From CBDBEU01 sp965204565 (GTDB lineage Bacteria > Pseudomonadota > Alphaproteobacteria > Rhizobiales > TMED25), in contig CBDBEU010000004.1 in NCBI GenBank assembly GCA_965204565.1, forward strand, positions 744,001 through 808,000: a stretch of 64,000 bases of DNA. Reading direction: 5' to 3'. The position numbers and the translations under genes were made by a program. Below are positions 45,395 through 55,177 of this stretch, in pieces. The notes beneath the pieces were generated by a model. The model saw nothing but the letters and a program-made list of their open reading frames with translations, had not been told where the DNA came from and made no database searches. Position 1 is the stretch's first letter, and each line of letters opens with the position of its first letter.

Positions 45395-46335
45395 GCTTGC
45401 GTATAGCGGTACAGATGGATCCGCCCGAGAGCCTCGACTTGAGGGGCGATTCGACATTTGCACTACTGGCCGAGGCGGTCGCGCGCGGCCACGACATCTT
45501 TTACTATCGTCCCGAAGTGCTGGCCTATCAGGCAGGGCGTCTTTCGGCGCGTGGGCAAGCGCTCGCCGTGCAATCGGGGGATGTGGAAGCCCTTCACACC
45601 GGCGATGAGCGCATTGAGGACCTTTCCTCTTTCGATGTGGTTCTGATGCGCCAGGATCCACCTTTCGACATGGCCTACATCACTGCCACCCATTTGCTTG
45701 AGGAAATCCACCCCAAGACACTGGTGGTCAATGATCCGGCGGAAGTGCGCAACGCGCCGGAAAAACTGTTCGTCAACCGCTTTGCTGAGTTCATGCCGCC
45801 GACCCTAATCAGCCGCGATCCCGAAGCGATGCGCACCTTCCGTGATGCCCATGGCGACATCATCATCAAGCCGCTGTTTGGCAATGGCGGCGCCGGAGTG
45901 TTCCGGCTTGCCGGGCATGATGGAAATTTCTCCGCGCTGATCGAGCTGTTCCTGGCGCTTGGCCGCGAACCATTCATTGCCCAGGAATACCGCGCCGAGG
46001 TGCGTGCCGGAGACAAGCGCATCATTCTGGTCGATGGTGAACTCGCCGGCGCCATCAACCGTGTTCCAACCGAAGGGGATACACGCTCCAACATGCATGC
46101 CGGCGGCAAGGCCGAAGCGACTAAAATCACCGATCATGAGCGCGAGATCTGCGCTGCGATCGGGCCGGAGTTGGCAAGCCGCGGCCTGATTTTTGTCGGC
46201 ATTGACGTGATCGGCGATTTTCTCACCGAGATCAATGTCACCTCTCCGACCGGCATCCGCGAGGTCAAGAAATTCGGCGGCGCCGATATTGCCAGCCTGA
46301 TCTGGGATGCGATCGACCAGCGGCTGGGGCGCTAG
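45391..46335 (+). CDS. gshB: Glutathione synthetase
   Basis: ATP-grasp ligase joining gamma-glutamylcysteine and glycine. It has 314 residues, the usual length. LRIAVQMDPPESLDLRGDSTFALLAEAVARGH starts the domain. MRQDPPFDMAYITATHLLE, NDPAEVRNAPEKLF, IIKPLFGNGGAGVFR, GELAGAINRVP and TEINVTSPTGIRE are all family motifs. Intact. Glutathione synthesis is notable beside the truncated GST gene at 49 kb. Confidence 0.95.
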   Translation: MSLRIAVQMDPPESLDLRGDSTFALLAEAVARGHDIFYYRPEVLAYQAGRLSARGQALAVQSGDVEALHTGDERIEDLSSFDVVLMRQDPPFDMAYITATHLLEEIHPKTLVVNDPAEVRNAPEKLFVNRFAEFMPPTLISRDPEAMRTFRDAHGDIIIKPLFGNGGAGVFRLAGHDGNFSALIELFLALGREPFIAQEYRAEVRAGDKRIILVDGELAGAINRVPTEGDTRSNMHAGGKAEATKITDHEREICAAIGPELASRGLIFVGIDVIGDFLTEINVTSPTGIREVKKFGGADIASLIWDAIDQRLGR

Positions 46336-46433
46336 CCCGCCATTGGGCCCATCTGAACCGGTACGGGTTTTACTTGTCACCGCAAAGCCGCCTCTGCCGA
46401 GGCCACTGCAGTTCTCAAAGCTTTAATTACAAA

Positions 46434-46450
46434 AGAAAAACAGTTTTTCT
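46434..46450. terminator. Possible terminator: A/T-rich perfect inverted repeat
   Basis: AGAAAAAC-A-GTTTTTCT is a perfect 17-bp inverted repeat about 100 bp after gshB, followed by no long T run. It lies in an unusually AT-rich 140-bp patch before IS copy E. It may end the gshB transcript, but the almost absent loop makes this weak. Confidence 0.3.
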
Positions 46451-46553
46451 GATAAGCCAATACTGCTCTCAACTCCCATGGTGTCAAAAAAATCTATCTT
46501 CGTAAGGCTGATCTCGCCATGTTCACGTCTGCCAAAGATATTTAGGTGTATTA

Positions 46554-46679
46554 GGGTCCGGCCCCGATAACCGTCTTCCTGATTTGGTCTGAGGATGGTT
46601 CATTGCCTCCGATGAGGGGGTAACGCGATGTGTGATTTCTTCTGGTTTTCCGATTCTCAGCGGGCTCGGATCGCGCCGC
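46554..46679 (+). mobile_element. IS5-family element, copy E, left-end fragment
   Basis: GGGTCCGGCCCCGATAACCG starts the fragment after TA. It includes the transposase start (CGATGTGTGATTTCTTCTGG, where the ATG is GTG or shifted) and stops at GATCGCGCCGC. The rest of the IS is missing. The fragment truncates the DUF3095 gene on its right. Confidence 0.8.
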
Positions 46680-47150
46680 ACCTGCGATCGCCAACACATC
46701 TTTGATGGCAGCGGCAAAGCGATGCGCATCCGCTTGGCTTGCACGGCGCACAATCACTGACAAAATTACGCCCGATCGGCTTTTAATTGGCTTCCAGCGG
46801 CAGTAAAGCCCCGTCAGGTCGGGTTCCAATCCGCTTGACGCTAGTGCTAGCGCATAGTTGCCGGCCTTGAGTTCGATACCCGCCCACTCCATACCGCCGC
46901 CGACGAACATAGCGTAGCTGACGGCACTGGATGGCGTGTGTAGAGCGACGAGCATATCACGGCCGGCACGGCGAATATCGCTGATCGGTATCAAGGCGGC
47001 GCGCAATGTCAGATCAAGGTGCTCGCTTGACCAGCGAGCGGTGCGTGCAAGCGCATCGCGGTTGGCGGCTTGGTGCTGGGGCGGCACCGCAAAGCTTGCG
47101 CCATCGCCGCCAAAGGAAAATAGAAGGTTTGCGTCTGTGGTGGTGTTCAT
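46680..47150 (-). pseudogene. DUF3095-like protein, truncated at both ends
   Basis: Leftward frame reads NLLFSFGGDGASFAVPPQHQ, LDLTLRAALIPISDIRRAGRDMLVALH, SYAMFVGGGMEWAGIELKAG and DLTGLYCRWKPIKSRSGVILSVIVR, matching the middle of DUF3095 (PF11294) proteins. The N-terminal nucleotidyl-cyclase-like part before FGGDGA is absent and the C-terminus is cut by IS copy E. The function of the family is unknown. Confidence 0.75.
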
Positions 47151-47291
47151 TACGGCACGATTGGTTCCCAGGGCACGCTACACAATTTGCAGCAGTGTTT
47201 GGCACACGCCAAGTTTGCGGGGATCCGTCGCTTGCATTTGCGTGGAGCCTGGACCACCCTCGCGCGCGTTTGGATAGAAGGGGAAGAGCTT

Positions 47292-48974
47292 ATGATGGCA
47301 GCGCCGAGTAATCACCGGCTCGGTGGGAGGATTCTCGCCGATCAGCTGCGCATCCAGGGTGTGGACACGATTTTTTGTGTTCCGGGCGAAAGTTTTCTTG
47401 GGCTGCTTGATGGCCTTTATGACCATCGCGATGCGATCAGGCTCATCGTCACGCGCCACGAAGGCGGCGCATCGAACATGGCTGAAGCTTACGGCAAGCT
47501 GACCGGCCGGCCGGGTATCTGCGCGGTGACGCGGGGACCTGGTGCCACCAATGCAGCGAACGGGATTCACACCGCATTTCAGGATTCAACGCCGCTGATC
47601 GTGTTCATCGGTCAAGTTGACCGTGAGGCGCGTGACCGTGAGGCATTTCAGGAAATCGAGTACCGCGACATGTTCGCGCCGATGGCCAAATGGGTGGGTG
47701 AGATTGGCAGTGCTGAACGGATTCCGGAATATGTCAGCCGGGCATTCCATATGGCTCAGGCCGGCCGGCCGGGGCCGGTGGTTCTGGCGCTGCCGGAAGA
47801 CATACTGATCGAGCCCGCACTGGCTCGCGATGCGCCAACGGCAAGCGTTGTTCACTGTGCACCGCCGGCGCGGCAGATGGTTGAACTGCGCACTCAACTT
47901 GGAGCGGCAAACCGCCCGATGATGATCGTGGGCGGACAGACCTGGAGCGAGGAAGCAGTCCAGAATCTCAAGCTCTTTGCCGAGTCCAATGGCTTGCCGG
48001 TGGCGACGTCCTTCAGGGCTCAGGACCGGTTCGACAATTTGAATGAACATTACGCCGGCCATGCGGGGATCGGCTTTGACCTTAATCTCAAGAAGAGAAT
48101 CGGTGAGAGCGATCTCCTGATCATCGCCGGCGCGCGGCTTGGGGAGATGACGACCCTCGGCTATTCGCTGCTTGAGGTGCCATCTCCGCAACAGACGCTG
48201 GTGCATGTTCATCCCGATGCAGATGAACTGGGCCGGGTCTATTCGCCAACATTGGGGATCAATGCGGGAATGGGCGAATTTGCTGCTGCTCTGGCCGCAC
48301 TTCAGCCGGTTGACGCAAGCCGTTGGGCGGAATGGCGAAGGGCGGCGAATGCCGACTATCGCGCGTTTATCGAACCAACGGCGATGGTGGGCGATGTGAA
48401 CCTCGCCGAGGTGGTATTGCACCTGGCCAAAGTGCTTCCCGATGATGCGATCATCGCCAATGGCTCCGGTAACAACACCATCTGGCTGCATCGTTTTTTC
48501 TCTTATCGGCAGTTTGGAACCCAACTGGCGGCGACGTCGGGGTCAATGGGATACGGCGTTCCCGCAGCTGTGGCGGCTGGTCTGGTTCATCCAGACCGCA
48601 CAGTGGTGTCCATGAATGGGGACGGGTGCTTCTTAATGCTGGGCCAAGAGCTAGCGACGGCGGTGCAATATGGATCGGCGCCGATCATCATTGTCGTCAA
48701 TAACTCGATGCTGGCGACGATCAGGATGCATCAGGAGCGGCGCTTTGCTGGGCGGGTGATTGCCACCGATTTGGTCAATCCGGACTTTCCCGCATTGGCG
48801 CGCGCTTATGGCGCTCATGCGGAAACGGTGCGCCGGACGAGCGAGTTTGCAGGCGCATTCGAACGCGCCAAGTCGGCGGGCAAACCGGCGGTCATCGAAA
48901 TCATTGTCGATCCAGAATCGCTCAACCCCCGTGAAACAATTTCTGATCTGAGAAATACGGCCAGCGTTTCGTAG
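47292..48974 (+). CDS. Thiamine-diphosphate-dependent acetolactate-synthase-like enzyme
   Basis: A 560-residue ThDP enzyme with ATG 47292 and the ribosome site GAAGGGGAAGAG. Activating Glu in VTRHEGGASNMAEAYGKLTG (about 58), VTRGPGATNAANGIH, the central domain RPMMIVGGQTWSEEAVQNL, and cofactor motif NGDGCFLMLGQELATAVQYGSAPIIIVVNNS (about 440-470). It differs clearly from the ThDP enzyme at 24-25.7 kb, so it is a paralogue, not a copy. Substrate unknown. Intact. Immediately downstream, without spacer, starts a truncated GST. Confidence 0.88.
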   Translation: MMAAPSNHRLGGRILADQLRIQGVDTIFCVPGESFLGLLDGLYDHRDAIRLIVTRHEGGASNMAEAYGKLTGRPGICAVTRGPGATNAANGIHTAFQDSTPLIVFIGQVDREARDREAFQEIEYRDMFAPMAKWVGEIGSAERIPEYVSRAFHMAQAGRPGPVVLALPEDILIEPALARDAPTASVVHCAPPARQMVELRTQLGAANRPMMIVGGQTWSEEAVQNLKLFAESNGLPVATSFRAQDRFDNLNEHYAGHAGIGFDLNLKKRIGESDLLIIAGARLGEMTTLGYSLLEVPSPQQTLVHVHPDADELGRVYSPTLGINAGMGEFAAALAALQPVDASRWAEWRRAANADYRAFIEPTAMVGDVNLAEVVLHLAKVLPDDAIIANGSGNNTIWLHRFFSYRQFGTQLAATSGSMGYGVPAAVAAGLVHPDRTVVSMNGDGCFLMLGQELATAVQYGSAPIIIVVNNSMLATIRMHQERRFAGRVIATDLVNPDFPALARAYGAHAETVRRTSEFAGAFERAKSAGKPAVIEIIVDPESLNPRETISDLRNTASVS

Positions 48975-48976
48975 GC

Positions 48977-49593
48977 CAAGCACGCCCAACGGACGCAAGG
49001 CCTCGATCATGTTTGAGGAGGTTGGGCTGGACTACAAGGCGCATCCGATCGATATCCGTAATGATGACCAGTTCGCGCTGGATTTTCTGAAGATTTCACC
49101 GAACAACAATATCCCGGCAATCGTTGATCAGGAAACCGGAGTGTCATTGATGGAATCAGGTGCAATCCTGATTTATCTGGCTGAGAAGACCGGAAAACTG
49201 TTGGCCACAGAGAAACTTGCACGCCTTCAAACCATTGAATGGCAGATGGGCGGAATTGGTCCAATGCTGGGTCAGGTGCATCATTTTGTGAAATTCAACC
49301 CCGGCAAGGTGCCCTATGCCGAGGAGCGGTTTTTAAAGGAGGCACACCGGCTATATGGCGTGCTCGACAAAGCGGCTCGGGATCCATGAATATTTGGCGG
49401 GTGAGTACTCGATTGCCGATGTGGCCACCTGGCCCTGGATTTCGCGGTACGAGTTCCAGACCATGGATTTGAACCAGTTTCCCAATGTCAAACGCTGGTA
49501 CACTGCCATTGCCGCTCGGCCGGCGGTGATCCGGGGTTATGATGTTACTCCAAGCGACCAACCCGATACCGCTACCGTGACGGGGATGTCCTA
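48977..49593 (+). pseudogene. Glutathione S-transferase, 5' truncated and frameshifted
   Basis: Begins abruptly with STPNGRKASIMFEEVGLDYKAHPIDI two bases after the stop of the upstream gene; family members (YfcG/YghU type) have 7-8 residues (MIDLYTW) before this, including a start codon, so the 5' end is gone. SPNNNIPAIVDQETGVSLMESGAILIYLAE is the thioredoxin-fold GSH site. Near 49378 the frame shifts between LDKA and EYLAGEYSIADVATWPWISRYE. The reading frame ends TAG at the IS copy F insertion. Not expected to be translated. Confidence 0.8.
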
Positions 49594-50443
49594 GGCTCAG
49601 GACCCATTAATTTGCATTGAAGTTTGATTTCTGATTCAGGATGGCAAAGGCGTTTGCCATGTCGGATCCGTTTCTGCTCTCACGCGTTCAGATGTCAAAG
49701 ATCGAGCCATTCTTTCCCAGGTCCCGCGGAGTTGCCCGGGGGGTGATCGTCGTGTTGTGTCAGGCATCGTCTGCGTGCTGAAGCACGGGCGCAATGGAAG
49801 GACGCAGCTGCGGCCTGCGGCCCGCACAAGACGCTCTGCAGTCGCTTTCGACGCTGGACCGAACTCGGCGTGTTCGACAAGATTTTCAGTCACCTGACTG
49901 CTTCCGACGGGCCACCCGATACGCTGATGCCCGATACGCTGATGATTGATGCAACACACTTGAAGGCTCATCGCACCGCGTCGAGCCTTCTGAAAGGGTG
50001 TCTTCCCCGCCACATCGGGCGCACAAAAGGCGGGCCGAACACCAGACTCCATGCCGTCTGCGATGGCGACGGACGACCCCCGGCCATGTGCCTGGCGGCT
50101 GGCCGGCTGTCGGATCATATCGGTGCGAAGCTCTTGTATCCGGGTCTCTGTGATAGCGTCAAAGCTATAATGATCGCAGATAAGGGATACGATTCAGACG
50201 ATTATCGTGCGGCACTAAAAGCCGGGGGGATCACCCCATGCATTCCGCCCCGAACAGGACGAAAGGCACCCGCTTCCTTCTGCAACATTCAATACAAACA
50301 GCGCCATAAGGTTGAGAACATGTTCGCACCGCTCAAGGACCGGCGCCGCATCGCAACGCCATATGACCGGCGGGCAGACGTCTTCATGGCCGCAATCACA
50401 ATGGCAGCCATCCTCATATGGTGGCTTTAATCAGTCCTGAGCC
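49594..50443 (+). mobile_element. IS5-family element F (distinct from copies A-E)
   Basis: An 850-bp element with inverted ends GGCTCAGGAC...GTCCTGAGCC and TA on both sides. The C-terminal transposase part is open from 49870 (FDKIFSHLTASDGPPDTLMPDTLMIDATHLKAHRTASS, IADKGYDSDDYRAALK, HKVENMFAPLKDRRRIATPYDRRAD) with the DDE residues D, D and E in MIDATH, ADKGYD and VENMF. The N-terminal part (MSDPFLLSRVQMSKIEPFFP, start near 49659) is frameshifted at a G run. One clean lesion, so relatively recent. Confidence 0.88.
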
Positions 50444-50964
50444 TAGATACCAAGGGTCGCCGATAGCGACAGTTGCCCGTTGGGATCGTTGCAAAGCAGT
50501 AGAAATAGGGCGCCCCCAATCAGGGCGTAGTTCTTGTTTGCCGATGAGCGGTGACCTGCATAGGCCGACCATCTGAGCTTGGCGAGAATGTTAGCGGGCT
50601 CGCCTCGCGAATGCTTGGCCACTTTGTCCACCAACTCGACCGCCTGCAAGAGTTCACGCAAGTGAACAATGATTCCGGGAATGGTGAATACGATCAGGAG
50701 AACGGCGCCGATACGGGTTCCAAATCCGATGAGTAGGGCTATGCTCCCAATCACCATGAATGAAGCTGCTCCGGCGCCCAGCAGGCGCCCAATGGCGATG
50801 CTTTCCGCAAGACTGGTATTGTTCAACAACACGGTCGAGCGCTCAGCCGTCAGTCTCCGACGTTCGGCCGTTGCCGCGATCATCCACGCACCGTGGAGGT
50901 AGACGTAAGCTACGCTTGCTCTGAGGACGAACAAACCAATGTCGTTGATCAGCGCACTATCCAT
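50443..50964 (-). CDS. DoxX-like membrane protein
   Basis: A 173-residue protein with four membrane helices (NDIGLFVLRASVAYVYLHGAWMI; FMVIGSIALLIGFGTRIGAVLLIVFTIPGIIVHL and one C-terminal ALIGGALFLLL), in the DoxX family. HGAW is the family helix-1 motif. The stop codon TAG straddles the edge of IS element F, so the last residues may have been altered. Function unknown; DoxX proteins are linked to quinone/redox membrane roles. A putative promoter region of 180 bp separates it from the divergent EPS transferase pseudogene. Confidence 0.75.
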   Translation of the reverse strand: MDSALINDIGLFVLRASVAYVYLHGAWMIAATAERRRLTAERSTVLLNNTSLAESIAIGRLLGAGAASFMVIGSIALLIGFGTRIGAVLLIVFTIPGIIVHLRELLQAVELVDKVAKHSRGEPANILAKLRWSAYAGHRSSANKNYALIGGALFLLLCNDPNGQLSLSATLGI

Positions 50965-51147
50965 GGATGAAGCTTCCCCTGTTCACGCGATGCCGACCCG
51001 GTTCTTGGCATAGTTCCCTAACAAGTACCGTCGATCCGCACCGGCTTTGCCAGAGGGCGATATTACCCGGTGTTAAGGCATTTTGTGCCGATGTTCCGCG
51101 CAAATTGTAGGTGAATGCCGGTAAAACCGGCCTGAATCGGGAAGTCA

Positions 51148-52500
51148 ATGAGCAGTGGTGACACGACTTTGAGTACCGCTCCGCAGTTTGAAACGGCTGC
51201 GAGGGGCATGCTTGATGAGGCCGGTGGCCGGGTCACGTCCATGGGTGTGGAGGGCGAAGTGGTCGGGCGGTTGCAAAAGGCATTCGATGGTCTGACGGTC
51301 GCGGGCTGCGGCATTGCTTCAATTCTCATGCTTGCCCCGCCGCACGATCGCTTCGAGCTGACGGGTACTTTGCTGGTGGTTCTTCTTGCCATGTTCGTGC
51401 ACATGTTCATGATACGGGAGACGGGCGGTTATTTTGCGCGGGGGCTGATCAATCCGATGCGTGCATCCGTCAAAGCGCTGGCTGGAATTGTTATCGCTGT
51501 GTTGGTGGGGCCTGCTGCGCTTGCAGCCATCGGTCCGGGCAATGCACTGATTGCAGCAAGTGCCTGGTGGGCAGCGATGACGGCTGCTGCGGAGCTATGA
51601 CGATGCCGGCAGGTTGTCACGGTGGGTGGCGGTTGTCGGAAGCGGCGACGTGGCTCGCGAAGTTATCGAAACACTTGCATGCTCGCGCGATGGTGGGATT
51701 GATCTATGCGGGTTTTTCGACGACCGGGCCGGTGAGCGTACTCCCACGTCAATCACTGATTGCCCCAATCTCGGCAGCGTGGAGGATCTGATCGAGTTCT
51801 CCCAATGGTTTCGCATCGATGTCATCGTGGTTGCCTTGCCGCTCTCCGCCGATCAGCGCATATATGAGCTTTTGAGGCAGCTTTGGGGCATTCTGGCGGA
51901 TATCCGGATCAGCGCCGCCGGCTCGCCGCTGCGTCTGTCGCGACGGAGTTAATCACATCTGGGCGGGGTGCCCGCTTCTTGATGCTTTCGCGCATCTGAA
52001 AGACGTATTTGACCATGTCGCCGCGGCAATCTTGCTGTTGGTTCTCGCGCCGGTTTTCGCCGGCATGGCGCTGATGGTGAGACTCGACAGCCCCGGTCCT
52101 GTTCTGTTTCGCCAGCCGCGCTATGGCTTCAACAATCAGCTTATTCAGATTTACAAATTCCGGTCCATGTATCATGGCGATGCCGATCGGGATCCAGCCG
52201 CCTGGTGACACGTTCGGATCCGCGGGTGATGCGCGTTGGCAAGTTTATTCGCAGGACCAGCCTGGATGAGCTGCCGCAACCGGTGAATGTCCTCAAGGGC
52301 GAGTTGTCGCTGGTCGGACCTCGCCCACATGGGGTCAAGCCCAGCGCTGCAGATACGCTTTATGATGGTGTGGTGGAGGGTTATCTCGCCCGCCACCGGG
52401 GCAAACCGGGTATCACCGGCTGGGCGCAGATCAATGGCTGGCGTGGGGAGACTGATACCACTGAGAAGATCGAGCGCCGGGTTGAACACGATCTTTATCC
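51148..52500 (+). pseudogene. Polyprenyl glycosylphosphotransferase (EPS priming enzyme), frameshifted and IS-truncated
   Basis: Starts the undecaprenyl-phosphate sugar-1-phosphate transfer family (WcaJ/PssY type). N-terminal membrane part 51148-51600 (TLLVVLLAMFVHMFMIRETGG, ALAGIVIAVLVGPAALAAIG). Frame shift, then the CoA-binding-like domain VAVVGSGDVAREVIETLACSRDGGIDLCGFFDD. Another shift near 51950, then AAAILLLVLAPVFAGMALMVRLDSPGPVLFRQPRYGFNN and YKFRSMY. A further shift near 52205, then SDPRVMRVGKFIRRTSLDELPQ, KPGITGWAQINGWRG, ending VEHDLYP where IS1380 copy I begins. The C-terminal end is lost. Confidence 0.85.
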
Positions 52501-53257
52501 CACATTCCCCAGGTAACATGACGTTTTCGCGTCTCCGACAGCCGGTAACATGTTATATTTCAACATGTTGTGCGGGCTGTAGGGTGTGGATCACGGATCG
52601 CCCGCAGGGTGCAGGCGAAACGGGTGATATCAGGCGCGGTTTCGACAGTCGGGGGCGGTTGGCAGGTGCGGCTGGAATGCCATGGCTCGAAGATCGGTTC
52701 CGACGGTGGCCCGTTGCCGTTCCGGGAGTTGGGCGAGACCCCGGGATTGCACGATATTGCCGGCGGTCCTCTCGGAGATACGCGAACCGTCCACAACCGT
52801 CTGCATTCCGTGGTCAGGCTTTTGCGCCAGCCGGGCTGCGGGCGATCGGCCGGATATGATGATGTGAATGACGCGGACCGTCCGGCGCTCGATCCGGTGA
52901 TACGGCAGGTGGTCGGAGGGCGTGGCGTTGATGCCGAGGCCGCGTCTGCCGGCCGGATGAGTCGGTTCGAGACCGGGGTGTCGGCGGCCGCCGACAATCG
53001 CGGTGCGCCGGCGGATGTATCCGGTCGATCGATTGATCGGGGGATTGATCGGGCTCACGCCGCGATGGCGCCCGAATGGATCACACCGGACATGGACGGT
53101 TCGGTCGGCCCGCCCCATGACGCGCAGACCCGTGGCGCGCAGAAAGGCATCGCCTGGAACGGGCATTTCGGCTGCATGTGCCGTCACCCTTTTGTTCGTC
53201 CTTAACCGGTTTGGCCACCTCGAACGCCGTTCATTGCGCCCCGGCCAGGAGGATTGA
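52501..53257 (+). mobile_element. IS1380-family remnant I
   Basis: Begins with CACATTCCCC and the terminal region shared with copy H (CGTTTTCGCG, then GACAGCCGGTAACATGTTAT). Transposase N-terminus reads LECHGSKIGSDGGPLPFRELGE, VRLLRQPGCGRSAGYDDVNDADRP, ITPDMDGSVGPPHDAQTRG, KGIAWNGHFGCMCRHP, then a frame shift to FVLNRFGHLERRSLRPGQED. No C-terminal half follows. It truncates the EPS transferase. Confidence 0.75.
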
Positions 53258-53332
53258 TCTGTACGCAAAACAGCGGCAACATTATCGAAATGGCGTTCTA
53301 ATTGGGGAATGTCGAGTCAGGGAAGTGAAGAG

Positions 53333-55177
53333 ATGCTCCGTCTACTCGCTGCCACCACTATCTGCATCTGCCTGTCGGACCTGACGGCTCCGGCGATCGC
53401 TGCCGAGGAGCCGCAATGGCAGCATGGTCTATCACTGTTCGGCAGCCTCAAATATCCGGCCGACTTTGGCCATTTCGACTATGTCAATCCCGATGCGCCC
53501 AAGGGCGGCGTGATGCGCCGCTCGGCGACCGGCACCTTTGACACGCTCAATCCGTTCAATCTCAAGGGAACGGCCGCGGTCGGCTCGACACTGATTTACG
53601 ACACGCTGATGACCAGCTCATCGGACGAGGCATCATCGGAATACGGCCTTTTGGCAGAAGCGGTACGCCATCCGGATGATTTTTCCTCCGTGACCTATCG
53701 GCTGCGCGAGGGCGCGCGCTGGCATGACGGCATGCCGGTGACGGTGGAAGACGTGATCTGGAGCCTTGATGCGCTGAAGGCAGCCCATCCGCATTTCCGC
53801 TTTTACTACAAGAATGTGGTGAAGGCGGAAAAGACCGGCGAGCGCGAGGTCACGTTTGAATTCGACGAGACCGGCAATCGCGAATTGCCGCAGATCACCG
53901 GCCAGCTCGCCATCCTTCCCAGGCATTATTGGCAAGCCAAGAACGCCAAGGGCGAGGCGCGCAAGTTCGATGGCTCGACGCTGGAGCCGCCGCTGGGCTC
54001 AGGTCCCTACCGGTTCGGCGAGGTCAAGCCCGGACGCTCGGTCGCCTATGAGCGGGTGCAGGATTATTGGGGCGCGAAAATTCCGGCCAATGTCGGACGC
54101 AACAATTTTGGCACCATACGCTTTGAATATTTCCGCGACACGACAGTGCTGCTTGAAGCATTCAAGGCCGACACATTCGACTTCACGGTCGAGAATTCAG
54201 CCAAGCGCTGGGCCACCGGCTACGACTTTCCGGCCAGGGAAAGGGGCGATGTCATCATCCAGGCATTCCAGACCAAGAACGCCGAGGCGATGCAGGCATT
54301 CGTGTTAAACACCAGGCGTTCGAAATTTACCGACCGGCGGGTGCGGCGGGCGTTCAATCTGGCCTTCGATTTCGAATGGCTGAATGCCAATGTGTTCTAC
54401 GGCCAGTACCACCGAATCGACAGCTATTTCGAAAACTCCGAGCTTGAGGCGACAGGCATGCCGGAAGGGCTCGAACTTGAGATCCTCGAGCAGGTGCGCG
54501 ATCAAGTGCCTACGGAAGTGTTTGAGAAGAAATACGAAAACCCGGTCGGCGGAAACCCGAAGGAAGTCCGACGCAATCTGCGCGCGGCGCAAAAACTGCT
54601 CAAGGAGGCCGGCTGGGAGGTCAAGGACCGGATGCTCACCAATACCCAGACCGGCGAGAAGATGGAGGTTGAGTTTCTGATCGTGGCGCCCGATATGGAG
54701 CGGCTGATCAACCCCTACCGGCAAAATCTGGAGCGCATCGGCGTGCGCTCCAATGTGCGCGCTGTCGATGTCTCGCAATACCAGCAGCGGGTCGACACAT
54801 TCGACTTCGATGTCATCATCGACAATTTCGGCCAGTCGCTCTCGCCCGGCAATGAGCAGCGCGATTTTTGGGGCTCGGAAGCCGCGGATCGCGAAGGCAG
54901 CCGCAACACCATTGGCATCAAGGACAAGGCGGTCGACTATCTGGTCGATCGCATTATTTTCGCCAAGGACCGGCACGAGTTGGTGGCCGCGGTCCATGCG
55001 CTCGACCGGGTGCTGATATGGAATGAATTCGTGGTGCCGCAGTTCTACTCAGCCGACATCCGCACCGCGCGCTGGAACCGGTTCGGGCGGCCTGACGTGG
55101 TCCCGGACTACGGCATCGCCTTCATGAGCTGGTGGCATGATGAGGAACTGGCGGCCGGGATCACTGGCAGCAAATGA
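53333..55177 (+). CDS. yejA: ABC transporter family-5 substrate-binding protein (YejA-like), first copy
   Basis: A 614-residue periplasmic binding protein. ATG 53333 has GGAAGTGAAGAG upstream. Signal peptide MLRLLAATTICICLSDLTAP ends at AIAAEEP. GSLKYPADFGHFDYVNPDAPKGG is the YejA start motif, RLREGARWHDGMPVTVEDVIWSLDALK and EPPLGSGPYRFGEVKPGRSVAYERVQDYWG are SBP-5 signatures. It imports peptides or peptide-like compounds (microcin C type) with YejBEF. Its stop overlaps the second yejA start. Intact. Confidence 0.92.
   Translation: MLRLLAATTICICLSDLTAPAIAAEEPQWQHGLSLFGSLKYPADFGHFDYVNPDAPKGGVMRRSATGTFDTLNPFNLKGTAAVGSTLIYDTLMTSSSDEASSEYGLLAEAVRHPDDFSSVTYRLREGARWHDGMPVTVEDVIWSLDALKAAHPHFRFYYKNVVKAEKTGEREVTFEFDETGNRELPQITGQLAILPRHYWQAKNAKGEARKFDGSTLEPPLGSGPYRFGEVKPGRSVAYERVQDYWGAKIPANVGRNNFGTIRFEYFRDTTVLLEAFKADTFDFTVENSAKRWATGYDFPARERGDVIIQAFQTKNAEAMQAFVLNTRRSKFTDRRVRRAFNLAFDFEWLNANVFYGQYHRIDSYFENSELEATGMPEGLELEILEQVRDQVPTEVFEKKYENPVGGNPKEVRRNLRAAQKLLKEAGWEVKDRMLTNTQTGEKMEVEFLIVAPDMERLINPYRQNLERIGVRSNVRAVDVSQYQQRVDTFDFDVIIDNFGQSLSPGNEQRDFWGSEAADREGSRNTIGIKDKAVDYLVDRIIFAKDRHELVAAVHALDRVLIWNEFVVPQFYSADIRTARWNRFGRPDVVPDYGIAFMSWWHDEELAAGITGSK

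Noticed and set aside
52517..53110. Independent gene for a 211-residue protein
   Set aside because: The reading matches IS1380 transposase N-terminus and the sister remnant at 39.4 kb.
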